Origin: JACJYC01 sp964558465
GTDB lineage: Bacteria; Bacteroidota; Bacteroidia; Chitinophagales; Saprospiraceae
NCBI GenBank assembly: GCA_964558465.1
Contig: CAZLEF010000024.1
Coordinates: forward strand, 1-64,000
Reading direction: 5' to 3'
DNA: 64,000 nucleotides
Of the stretch, positions 28,070 to 36,162 are shown piece by piece. The translations under genes were made by a program, and so were the position numbers. The number at the start of each line of letters is the position of its first letter. Within the stretch, counting starts at the first letter, position 1. A model generated the notes under the pieces. The model saw only the letters and a program-made list of their open reading frames with translations. It was not told the origin of the DNA and did no database searches.

Positions 28070-28872
28070 GAGGCGTCCCGTTTTACCTGAACGAGGTAAA
28101 ACCGGGTGAAAGTGCGGCTCAGTGCATCGAAAGGCTTTGCTTTGCAGACGGCGGAATGTTGAAAGATGAGTTTGAAAACCTTTATGCCTCCATTTTTCAT
28201 CATCCTGAGGCGCACTTGCGCATTGTAAAAGCTTTGGCCCAACACCCCTATGGCCTGGAAAGAGCGGCGCTGTTGAAGAAATCGAAACTTTCCAATTCGG
28301 GCGGCGCGACCAAGGTTTTGAATGAATTGGTCGCCACGGGTTATTTGCAGTATATGGTTCCTTTTGGTAAAAAGGTCAATAGCGGTAAATACCTGCTGGC
28401 AGATTTTTACTCCAGGTTTTATCTGACTTTTGTCGGCAATCGCAAAACCTCAGACTGGATGAGCCAAATGGACAGTCCTGTTTACAAAACCTGGTGCGGG
28501 TTTGCCTTCGAATGGCTTTGCCATTATCACAAAAAAGAAATCCTGAAGGCGCTTGGGATAAGTGGAATCCGCACCCAGACAAGTTACCTTTCTATCAAAG
28601 ATGACAAGGGGAAAATGGTCGCCCAGATTGACATGTTGATCGATCGTGCGGACAATGCGGTGAATGTATGCGAAATAAAATTCGCAAATGATATTTATAC
28701 ACTCACAAAAGCAGAAGCAGATGGGATTCGCAAAAAAATATCCCATCTTCAAGGACTGTTGAAAAGGTGCAAATCCATTTTCCCGGTTATGATCACGACT
28801 TTTGGTTGTGAAAAGAATATGCACTACTTAGGGTTGATAACGCATCAATTGGATATGGATGCTTTGTTTTGA
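28069..28872 (+). pseudogene. 3' remnant of an AAA ATPase with DUF234-type C-terminal domain
   Basis: The continuous frame from 28069 reads GGVPFYLNEVKPGESAAQCI, then ERLCFADGGMLKDEFENLYA. This is the middle of the archaeal-type AAA ATPases (PF01637/AAA_14-like with a DUF234 nuclease-like C-terminus), which are about 470 aa long. The N-terminal ATPase half with the Walker motifs is absent. The rest, to LDMDALF at 28872, is intact: a winged helix (AALLKKSKLSNSGGATKVL) and the restriction-endonuclease-like core (QIDMLIDRADNAVNVCEIKF). A shorter product could start at the ATG at 28156 (238 aa). Such genes are mobile and often decay in Bacteroidota. The fragment most likely reflects a deletion ending at the permease stop codon. 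Confidence 0.85.
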
Positions 28873-28947
28873 CAAAAGCGTGCAGCGGCCTCCTCTTTTT
28901 ACTATCTCCACAAGAAACCCTATCTTGCCTGTTCAATCCAATTAACC

Positions 28948-30549
28948 ATGATCCAAACCGATGTCCTCATCATAGGCGCCGGCATTGGCGGTCTGAGCAC
29001 AGCTATCAAGATCGCCGAAGAGCGGCCCGACCTGCAAATCACCGTGCTCACCAAAACCAACCGGGGTGAAAGCAATACGCGGTATGCCCAGGGCGGTGTC
29101 GCTGCCGTCTGGGATTTTACCATTGACTCCTACCACAAACATATCGAGGATACCCTGGATGCCGGCGACGGGCTTTGTGATCAGGAAGCCGTGGAAATCG
29201 TTGTAAAAGAAGGACCTGAACGCGTCAGGGAATTGATCGATTGGGGCGCGCGGTTCGACAAAAACCAGAGTGAATCGTATGATCTTGGCCGCGAAGGCGG
29301 GCATTCAGAAAACCGGATCCTTCATTTTAAGGACCTTACGGGCTGGGAAATCCAGCGCACCCTGAATGAAAAAGCAAAAACGTTTTCGAACCTCCTGGTG
29401 CACGAGCATTATTTTGCGGTCGATATCATCACACAGCACCATCTGGGCTATATGGTCAACCGGCTCACGGCAGATATCGAATGTTACGGCGCCTATGCTT
29501 TGAACAAAGAAACGAAACAGATTGAAACGGTCCTGGCCAGGGTCACCCTGGTCGCTTCGGGCGGCGCCGGCCAGGTGTACCGCAACACAACCAACCCGGT
29601 GATCGCTACGGGAGATGGCATTGCCATGGTGTACCGGGCAAAAGGCCATGTTGAAAATATGGAATTTGTGCAATTCCACCCCACCGCGCTCTACAACCCG
29701 GCCGGAGAAAATCCTGATTTCCTGGTTTCTGAAGCTGTCCGGGGTTTTGGCGCAATCCTGAAAACCCGCAATGGCGAGGAATTTATGCACAAATATGATG
29801 AACGGAAATCCCTGGCGCCCCGCGACATTGTCGCCCGGGCCATTGATAACGAAATGAAGATCAGCGGAGAAGAGTGTATGTTTCTGGATTGCCGTCACCT
29901 CGATAAAGATGCTTTTATCGCGCACTTCCCAACGATTTACGACAAATGCATGACCCTGGGCATCGATCCGATGCAGGCCATGATACCGGTTGTGCCGGCT
30001 TGCCATTATATGTGCGGCGGGATCAAAGTGGACGTGGTGGGGCGGAGTTCAATACACCGGCTTTATGCCTGCGGGGAAAGCACAAGTACCGGATTGCACG
30101 GGGCCAACCGCCTGGCGTCCAATTCTCTGCTGGAAGCCCTGGTATTCGGCCACCGGATTGCCGCCGATATCATCGGGCAGGTGGGCAGGTATAAGTTTGC
30201 CGAAAAAATACCGGACTGGAATGCGGAAGGCACCACCGACCCCAAGGAAATGGTGTTGATCACCCAAAGCATCAAGGAACTTAAAGAGATCATGAGCAGT
30301 TATGTCGGTATAGTCCGGTCGAATGTCCGTTTGAAAAGGGCGCTGGACCGGATGGGGCTGCTTTATCAGGAAACGGAAGATCTGTACAACGCCACAACCC
30401 TCTCGCCGCAACTCTGCGAATTGCGCAACCTGATCACGATCGCTTACCTGGTCACCAGAGCTGCATCAATGCGCCGGGAAAGCCGGGGTCTGCACTTTAC
30501 AACGGATTATCCTGAAAAACTGCCTTTTATCCAGGAGTCCATCTTGTAA
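28948..30549 (+). CDS. nadB: L-aspartate oxidase
   Basis: NadB oxidises L-aspartate to iminoaspartate, the first step of de novo NAD synthesis, using FAD. The 533-aa product (E. coli NadB is 540) has the Rossmann motif LIIGAGIGGLSTAI at residues 7-20, the flavoprotein motif SNTRYAQGGVAAVW, GREGGHSENRILHFKDLTGW near the active site, MEFVQFHPTALYNP, the second FAD region CGESTSTGLHGANRLASNSLLE, and the C-terminal helical domain typical of the succinate dehydrogenase flavoprotein family. It lacks the quinone-coupled fumarate-reductase C-terminus, and no sdhB/C is adjacent. nadA is not in the window. It is followed after 47 bases by cysS, which has its own promoter. Confidence 0.95.
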   Translation: MIQTDVLIIGAGIGGLSTAIKIAEERPDLQITVLTKTNRGESNTRYAQGGVAAVWDFTIDSYHKHIEDTLDAGDGLCDQEAVEIVVKEGPERVRELIDWGARFDKNQSESYDLGREGGHSENRILHFKDLTGWEIQRTLNEKAKTFSNLLVHEHYFAVDIITQHHLGYMVNRLTADIECYGAYALNKETKQIETVLARVTLVASGGAGQVYRNTTNPVIATGDGIAMVYRAKGHVENMEFVQFHPTALYNPAGENPDFLVSEAVRGFGAILKTRNGEEFMHKYDERKSLAPRDIVARAIDNEMKISGEECMFLDCRHLDKDAFIAHFPTIYDKCMTLGIDPMQAMIPVVPACHYMCGGIKVDVVGRSSIHRLYACGESTSTGLHGANRLASNSLLEALVFGHRIAADIIGQVGRYKFAEKIPDWNAEGTTDPKEMVLITQSIKELKEIMSSYVGIVRSNVRLKRALDRMGLLYQETEDLYNATTLSPQLCELRNLITIAYLVTRAASMRRESRGLHFTTDYPEKLPFIQESIL

Positions 30550-30553
30550 TTTT

Positions 30554-30584
30554 TTTGAATAGCCCGCGAACCTGTTTATTTTTG
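30554..30584 (+). promoter_or_regulatory. Bacteroidota promoter of cysS (TTTG-N19-TATTTTTG)
   Basis: TTTG at 30554-30557 and TATTTTTG at 30577-30584 are separated by exactly 19 bases, a full match to the Bacteroidota -33/-7 consensus. The -7 box ends 12 bases before the first ATG of cysS (30597), so the 5' leader is only a few bases long. Confidence 0.8.
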
Positions 30585-30596
30585 CGCCGCTAAATA

Positions 30597-32096
30597 ATGA
30601 CCATGAACCGCGAACTGAAGCTGTACAACAGCCTGACAAGAGAAAAAGAAGTTTTCCAGCCGCTCCATCCCGGATTTGTCGGGATGTACGTTTGCGGTCC
30701 TACCGTATATAATGACGTTCATCTGGGCAATTGCCGGACGTTTATGAGCTTCGATGTCATTTTCCGGTACCTGAAGTATTTGGGATATAAGGTCCGTTAT
30801 GTCCGCAATATTACAGACGTCGGCCATTTGCTGGACGACGGAGAAGATCGTATTCTCAAAGGCGCCAAGGCAGACCAACTGGAGCCGATGGAAGTGGTGC
30901 AGAAGTATTCCAACGGCTTCCACGCCATGATGCGCCTCTTCAATGTACAGGAGCCCAGCATCGAGCCTCGCGCTTCCGGGCATATAATGGAACAAATAGA
31001 GATGATCCAGGCAATCCTCGATAATGGATACGCCTACGTAAAAAACGGATCGGTTTATTTTGATACGCTGAAATTTGCCAAAGAAAAAGGCGTTTATGGC
31101 CAACTTTCCGGCCGGGTAGTGGAAGAATTGATCGCCGAATCGAGGGATAACCTCAAAAACCAGGAGGAAAAAAACCATCCTGCCGATTTCGCTTTGTGGA
31201 TGAAAGCAGCCCCGGAACATATCCTTCGCTGGAATTCACCCTGGTCGGTAGGGTTTCCCGGCTGGCACCTTGAGTGCTCGGCGATGAGTACCAAATACCT
31301 GGGGGAAACCTTTGACATCCACGGCGGCGGGAACGACCTGAAATTTCCGCACCACGAAAATGAAGTCGCCCAGAATGTTGGGGCTTGCGGCCACTCGCCC
31401 GCCAGGTACTGGCTGCACAGCAATATGCTGCTGCTCAACGGGAAAAAAATGTCCAAGAGTGATGGCAACACGGTTTCTCCCACCGAACTCATAGAGGGCT
31501 CCAGCCAGCATATGAGCAAAGGTTACAGCCCGGCGGTGATCCGGTTTTTTATGTTGCAAACGCATTACCGGAGTACACTCGACCTGACGGATGAAGGATT
31601 GCAAGCCGCAGAAAAGGGCTATCGCCGGCTGATGGAGGGAATAAAAACCCTGGCCGGGTTGAACCCGGATCCAAAAGCTCAGCCGGGCGCCCTGGATGGA
31701 GAATTGAAAGACCTGATGGAGCAAGCTTTCCAGGAAATGGATGATGATTTCAATACACCCAAGGCTCTGGCCCGGCTTTTTGAACTGATTTCCCGGATCA
31801 ACGGGCTTGCCGGAGGTCATCTGCCTTTGAACGAGGTCAGCCAGGCAACCTTGGACCAGCTTAAAATATTTTTTAAAGAATTCGTGTTTGACATCTTCGG
31901 CCTGAAAGACGATGCCCAGGCGGGCGACGGGAATACCCGGGTTGTTGACGGCTTGATGAACCTGATTATAGAGATGCGCAAGGACGCCCGGGAGCGGAAA
32001 GATTGGGCAGCATCAGATAAAATCCGGGACGCGCTCAAGGAGGTCGGCGTTCAACTAAAAGATAGTAAAGAGGGTACCAGTTGGGTGGTTGAATAA
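30597..32096 (+). CDS. cysS: Cysteinyl-tRNA synthetase
   Basis: This class I synthetase charges tRNA-Cys. The 499-aa product has the HIGH-equivalent motif VCGPTVYNDVHLGNCRTF, the zinc site built from that Cys plus HLECSAM and downstream His/Glu residues, the signature GWHLECSAMSTKYLGETFDIHGGGNDLKFPHHENEVAQ, and the KMSKS loop GKKMSKSDGN. It ends in the DALR-like anticodon-binding domain. ATG codons at 30597 (MTMNREL) and 30603 (MNRELKLYN) are both possible; the promoter at 30554-30584 permits either and makes the leader very short. A strong hairpin follows at 32100-32122. Confidence 0.97.
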   Translation: MTMNRELKLYNSLTREKEVFQPLHPGFVGMYVCGPTVYNDVHLGNCRTFMSFDVIFRYLKYLGYKVRYVRNITDVGHLLDDGEDRILKGAKADQLEPMEVVQKYSNGFHAMMRLFNVQEPSIEPRASGHIMEQIEMIQAILDNGYAYVKNGSVYFDTLKFAKEKGVYGQLSGRVVEELIAESRDNLKNQEEKNHPADFALWMKAAPEHILRWNSPWSVGFPGWHLECSAMSTKYLGETFDIHGGGNDLKFPHHENEVAQNVGACGHSPARYWLHSNMLLLNGKKMSKSDGNTVSPTELIEGSSQHMSKGYSPAVIRFFMLQTHYRSTLDLTDEGLQAAEKGYRRLMEGIKTLAGLNPDPKAQPGALDGELKDLMEQAFQEMDDDFNTPKALARLFELISRINGLAGGHLPLNEVSQATLDQLKIFFKEFVFDIFGLKDDAQAGDGNTRVVDGLMNLIIEMRKDARERKDWAASDKIRDALKEVGVQLKDSKEGTSWVVE

Positions 32097-32099
32097 AAA

Positions 32100-32122
32100 A
32101 AGGGACGCACAAAACGTCCCTT
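32100..32122 (+). terminator. Terminator of cysS
   Basis: A perfect 8-bp stem AAGGGACG/CGTCCCTT with a 7-base loop begins four bases after the cysS stop (TAA at 32094-32096). It is followed by TCCTATT, so the U-tract is weak. Confidence 0.7.
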
Positions 32123-32345
32123 CCTATTACAATCCCTATCAACAAAGTTCCATCAGGTGTTTTGGGAGGCCGGGCCTTTCCAATCCGGCCAAATTTCCAA
32201 TTACAATCCATCTTATCCCGCCTGCCGTTTGGTATTTATCATTCTGTTTAGCAGGCGGGACAATATTTGTTGAAGAGTGATCGGGATCATCTTACCCGTT
32301 TCAAAACGCGAAAAACAATGGGCATAAAACGACCCTCAGGCCAGG
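32123..32345. other. Intergenic region with two further inverted repeats
   Basis: GGCCGG (32168-32173) pairs with CCGGCC (32185-32190), and TCCCGCCTGC (32216-32225) pairs with GCAGGCGGGA (32251-32260). The region separates convergent cysS and the ankyrin gene. The second stem may terminate the ankyrin transcript. No coding sequence is supported here. Confidence 0.45.
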
Positions 32346-33497
32346 TTATTGTCGTGTCGCATCCAAAACTTCATTAATTAACGAAGGGTCGGTTATTGCA
32401 GCTTCGTGAATGCCAAAGTCGACGGCTGCAAAACCTTCGAAATTGCGCCTGCCGGGGTTGGCGCCGTGTGCGGTCAGGGTTGTGGCCAGGTCCTTAAAGC
32501 CGTTTTGAGCTGCGGCGGTCACCGGGGTTTCTCCCGTGATGTTGGCGTGGTTTGGGTCGGCGCCATGGTCGAGCAGCAATAGCGCCAATTCCGTTTTGCC
32601 TTTTCCGGAAGCAATGTTCAGGCCGGTATTTTCCATGAAATCCTCGAGGTTGGGATCGGCCCCAAAGTCCAGCAAAATGCGAACAACCTGATCATATTCC
32701 TGTTCGATGGCGATATTGAGCAGGGTTTCACCCATATCCGTTTTCCAGTTGGCATCCTTTTCCGGTTTGTTGCTCTTGTAAAGCAGGATGCCCGCGATCA
32801 CATTATAACCGCTGCGGACGGCAATGTACAGCGGAATATCTCCGTCATCATTGGCCTGGCTGGGGTCGGCGCCATTCCGGATGAGCAAGGCAACGGCCTT
32901 GACGTTGTTGTCGGTAACCGCCTGGGCTATCGGGGTAATCCCCTTTGATTTGCGGTTGACGTCGGCGCCGTTATCGATCAAGGCCTGGGCCAGGGTCAGG
33001 TCGCCTTTATTCAGTGCCAGCATCAAAGGGGTTTCGTCCGCATCGTTTTTCAAAGCAGCTTTTCCTCTTTTCAGGATGAACTGGATGATCTCAGGGTTGC
33101 CTTTTTTGATGGCCAAGGTCAGCGGGGTTTCCCCTGCCTGGTTTTTGAAGTTGATGACAGCCCTTTCTTCCAGAAATGCGGTCATGGTAACATCGTTGTT
33201 TTGGATAGCCTGGGTCAGGGCAGATTCGCCCGACTCATTCAATTTATAATAATCCATGGGGTCTACCAGTCTGGCTGCTTTAGCGGTATCGCCTGCATGC
33301 ACGGCGGCAAAAAAATCACGAACCCGGTCTGTGTCCGAATATTTTCGTTTTTTCCTTTTGTCGTTTTCTTTTTCGACTTGGGGTGTTTCAGCAGTTGAAA
33401 CAGCAGCAGCCTCAGGAGCGCCGGTTTGCGCAAAAGCACCGGTTTGAGGCAGGCAAACGATAGCAGCCAGGATAAAAGGAACCAGCATCAATCTCAT
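32346..33497 (-). CDS. Secreted ankyrin-repeat protein
   Basis: The 383-aa product starts with a signal peptide (MRLMLVPFILAAIVCLPQTGAFAQ). A Lys/Glu-rich linker (about residues 35-55) follows, then about nine ankyrin repeats from residue 60 to near the end, with typical cores such as GESALTQAIQNNDV, GETPLTLAIKKGN, GITPIAQAVTDNN and GETPVTAAAQNG. Ankyrin repeats bind proteins; the periplasmic or outer location is inferred from the signal peptide. The ligand is unknown. It lies 356 bases downstream of the SurA-like gene on the same strand, with a hairpin between, so it is probably a separate transcript. Confidence 0.9.
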   Translation of the reverse strand: MRLMLVPFILAAIVCLPQTGAFAQTGAPEAAAVSTAETPQVEKENDKRKKRKYSDTDRVRDFFAAVHAGDTAKAARLVDPMDYYKLNESGESALTQAIQNNDVTMTAFLEERAVINFKNQAGETPLTLAIKKGNPEIIQFILKRGKAALKNDADETPLMLALNKGDLTLAQALIDNGADVNRKSKGITPIAQAVTDNNVKAVALLIRNGADPSQANDDGDIPLYIAVRSGYNVIAGILLYKSNKPEKDANWKTDMGETLLNIAIEQEYDQVVRILLDFGADPNLEDFMENTGLNIASGKGKTELALLLLDHGADPNHANITGETPVTAAAQNGFKDLATTLTAHGANPGRRNFEGFAAVDFGIHEAAITDPSLINEVLDATRQ

Positions 33498-33853
33498 AAT
33501 TACGCACTTTTTCAGGTTGACAATGGTATAGCTGCATCAAAATGAAAGGGTATTGGTTAGAAAATAATCAAAAACAAGCAATATTCATTCCAACAGGAAT
33601 GAAAAGAAAAAATCAGAACCGAGAGTAGTAAGTGGAAAAAGTCTGTATTCAGACCGGGTAATCAGGTCTTGGCGGTGAAACCGACTCAACCATTAATGCA
33701 AAACCGGCAGGTATTATTTTATTGAGCGATAAAAATCTTGTTGTGAAAATGTTAATTATACTTCGCGCCGCCCCACCACGCCCAAGGCGCGGAATGCCGC
33801 AGGATGGATGGTTTGCCAAAAACCATCCGACGCGCGGTATAATTTTAACCCGG
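33498..33853. other. 356-base intergenic region
   Basis: Apart from the hairpin near 33806-33828, no conserved gene, tRNA or clear promoter is seen. Short open frames crossing it have no recognisable product. It should contain the ankyrin gene promoter on the minus strand, but no convincing TAnnTTTG element was found. Confidence 0.5.
33806..33828 (-). terminator. Hairpin downstream of the SurA-like gene
   Basis: A perfect 9-bp stem GGATGGTTT/AAACCATCC with a 5-base loop lies 25 bases past the stop of the PPIase gene on the minus strand. No long U-tract follows, so it could also be an mRNA-stabilising structure. Confidence 0.5.
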
Positions 33854-35212
33854 TTAAGGGCGAATATCTTCTTTTCGCCAAATTGCCAGGCTTGGGCAAT
33901 TGTCGTAAAGCGGGTCGATCAGAATAAAGGTGGCTTCAATTTTTTCCCGGACCCATTCGGCGATGGATTCGTTTTGTTTGGCCTGAATGGCTGCCGTCTG
34001 GATTTTTGAGTAATCCAGGGAGAGGTTGGCCTTGTGCGGGCTGGTACGGGATTGAAGTTGGGCGATCCGAAAAAAGATCTCGCCGGTCTGATCCCGGAAT
34101 TCAAAAGGGGCCGAAACCTCGTTTATCTCGAGGGTATCGATGGCAAAATAGATATCAGGATCAAGGTCCCCGATCTCAAAAAATGTATTTCCGGTAACCG
34201 GATTCACCATTCTTCCGTCATTGTTAAAACTCTGAACTTCTTTGTTGGAATAGGTTTTAACAGCTTGCGAAAAAGGAAGAGAGTCGGTCTGGATCAGATT
34301 ACGGATGGAATCGAGGTGTGCCTTTGCAAGTTTTAAATCCGCATCGGTGATTTCAGGTTTGATCAATATATGCCGGACTTTGATAGAGTTGCCCCGCCGT
34401 TCCAGCATTTGGATGATATGGAATCCGAATTGAGATTCGATGACAGGTGAGATCTCATCTTTTTCCAGCTTGTAAGCGGCGGCTTCAAATTCGGGTACAA
34501 ACTTGCCCCTGCGGGTCCAGCCAAGGTCTCCGCCGCCTCGGGCAGACCCATCGTCGGAGAATTTCTGAGCCATTTCCTCAAATGTGGTCTCTCCATTCAA
34601 AATGCGTTGACGGATGACCTCGAGCTTTTCGATGGCTTTTTGTTTTTCCTGTGGGTTAATGACCGGTTTATACACAATTTCGCCGATTTCCACTTCGGAA
34701 TTGAAATAAGGGAGGCTGTCATTGGGGATATTCCGGAAAAAGGTTTTCACTTCGGAAGGTGTGACCGTAATACTGTTGATGACATTAGAGCGCATCCGCT
34801 CCACCAGGATCTGATTTTTCAGGTCTTCGCGGAATTGATCCTTAACTTCATTGATTGATTGCCCGTAGTATGCTTCAAATTGGGTCATATCGTTGTTCAT
34901 ATACCCCAGGATGCGTTCAATCCTGGCGTTGAGCTGATCTTCCACTTCTTCTTCGCCGACTTCAATACTGTCGAGTTTGGCCTGGTTGAGCAGCAACTTG
35001 GAAATGAGGATCTGGTTGAGGAATTCGCACCTGGCTTCTGCGGGCAGAACACCTCGCTGGGCTTCCGTCAGCGCAAACTGTTCTTCGACTTCCGAAAGCA
35101 AAACGGTTTCCCCGCCGACCGTGGCAATCACTTTATCAATGACCTCAGACTGGCTGTTCAGCCGGAATCCGGAAATAAAGAAAAGGATCAGCAAAAAAAG
35201 TAATGGCCTCAT
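33854..35212 (-). CDS. Periplasmic SurA-like peptidyl-prolyl isomerase with two parvulin domains
   Basis: SurA-type proteins chaperone outer-membrane proteins through the periplasm. This 452-aa protein has a signal peptide (MRPLLFLLILFFISGFRLNS), a SurA N-terminal helical domain (VIATVGGETVLLSEVEEQFA, residues 28-150), a first parvulin domain (about 170-275, with KFSDDGSARGGGDLGWTRRG and SQFGFHIIQMLERR) and a second, weaker one (VRHILIKPEITDADL onward, about 280-390). It is the last of three clustered periplasmic folding genes. Because SurA homologues in Bacteroidota vary, I do not assign the symbol with certainty. Confidence 0.9.
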   Translation of the reverse strand: MRPLLFLLILFFISGFRLNSQSEVIDKVIATVGGETVLLSEVEEQFALTEAQRGVLPAEARCEFLNQILISKLLLNQAKLDSIEVGEEEVEDQLNARIERILGYMNNDMTQFEAYYGQSINEVKDQFREDLKNQILVERMRSNVINSITVTPSEVKTFFRNIPNDSLPYFNSEVEIGEIVYKPVINPQEKQKAIEKLEVIRQRILNGETTFEEMAQKFSDDGSARGGGDLGWTRRGKFVPEFEAAAYKLEKDEISPVIESQFGFHIIQMLERRGNSIKVRHILIKPEITDADLKLAKAHLDSIRNLIQTDSLPFSQAVKTYSNKEVQSFNNDGRMVNPVTGNTFFEIGDLDPDIYFAIDTLEINEVSAPFEFRDQTGEIFFRIAQLQSRTSPHKANLSLDYSKIQTAAIQAKQNESIAEWVREKIEATFILIDPLYDNCPSLAIWRKEDIRP

Positions 35213-35264
35213 AAAAACGCTCGGTTAAAAAAGTGTATGCCGGCAATTTAAGTCCGGCGGGTAC

Positions 35265-36131
35265 TCAGTGAGTAAATAAAATTTCCACGTTATTCCTTCT
35301 GGTCTCCCGTTGGTACAATTCTTCCTTGGCTTCTTCCAACAATTTGAGCATGCGCTGATGAAGGATAAATTTTCTGGCTTGCCCTTCAATATAGGACAAA
35401 GGGGCGATTTCCTTCCGGTTTTTCAATTCAAACAACCTGAAAAAATATTGACTATTGCCATCCCGCTGGGTAAACTCCCGTTTGGAACCGACATTGTCGG
35501 CGGTGATAGTCCCCGGAGGCATCTCTGCTGCAATGTCTTCCAGGCTGTACCAGACACTATCCTCAAGCAAGTGGGCAGCTGCATATCTGCTGCAATATTC
35601 AATGAGTTCTTTAAAATCCTCTTTCTTGTTGCTGCTCCACAAACGCCGCAATTTTTCCTCCTGGGTTAAAGGCAGCGGAACTTTGATGAAATAACACCGG
35701 ATGATAGGGGTTTCCAGTTGATATTGCTCCTTGTTCCGTTCATAAAATTCGGTCAGCTCTGCCTGCGAAATGGTGGAATCAAGCCTTTGCTCAACCAGCA
35801 CTTTCTCATAATTGTGTTTGATCAGGGAGGCTCTGTAATCCCGCACTAGCTTATCGATGTTCAAATCGCTCGGGACATTCCGTTCGGCTTCCTGCATCAG
35901 GACCGTTTCCTTCAGCCAGCGTTGTATATAACTGTCAATTATTTTATTACTGTCACTGTCCGTAGCATCGGGCGGGAACATTCCATCCAGTTCGGAAAGG
36001 TACAATATTTTGTTTTGAACCTTTGCAAGTGGTATGTCCTCCGGGCGGTCGCCTTTTTGAAACTGACATCCAAAGTTTCCGGCAACAGCCAGTATCCCGA
36101 AAAGAAATAGGGCGCTTAAGTATCTCGTCAT
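35265..36131 (-). CDS. SurA-N-like periplasmic lipoprotein lacking a parvulin domain
   Basis: The ATG at 36131 gives a 288-aa product. An in-frame upstream ATG at 36344 would lie inside the preceding gene and precede the obvious signal (MTRYLSALFLFGILAVAGNFGC, probable lipidated Cys22). The rest resembles the helical N-domain of SurA (LAKVQNKILYLSELDGMFPP, DSYIQRWLKETVLMQEAERN, DKLVRDYRASLIKHNYEKVL), but the GG(D/Y)LG(W/F) parvulin motifs of its neighbours are missing. It sits between two genuine PPIase genes, 31 bases after the first and 52 before the next. A chaperone role on outer-membrane or secreted proteins is inferred from context. Confidence 0.8.
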   Translation of the reverse strand: MTRYLSALFLFGILAVAGNFGCQFQKGDRPEDIPLAKVQNKILYLSELDGMFPPDATDSDSNKIIDSYIQRWLKETVLMQEAERNVPSDLNIDKLVRDYRASLIKHNYEKVLVEQRLDSTISQAELTEFYERNKEQYQLETPIIRCYFIKVPLPLTQEEKLRRLWSSNKKEDFKELIEYCSRYAAAHLLEDSVWYSLEDIAAEMPPGTITADNVGSKREFTQRDGNSQYFFRLFELKNRKEIAPLSYIEGQARKFILHQRMLKLLEEAKEELYQRETRRNNVEILFTH

Positions 36132-36162
36132 TCCTGGATTTTCCTTTTTGGGATCATTTATT

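Noticed and set aside
33722..34009. Small open frame overlapping the 3' end of the SurA-like gene
   Set aside because: Its second half is opposite the coding strand of the SurA-like gene, and no domain or start signal is visible.
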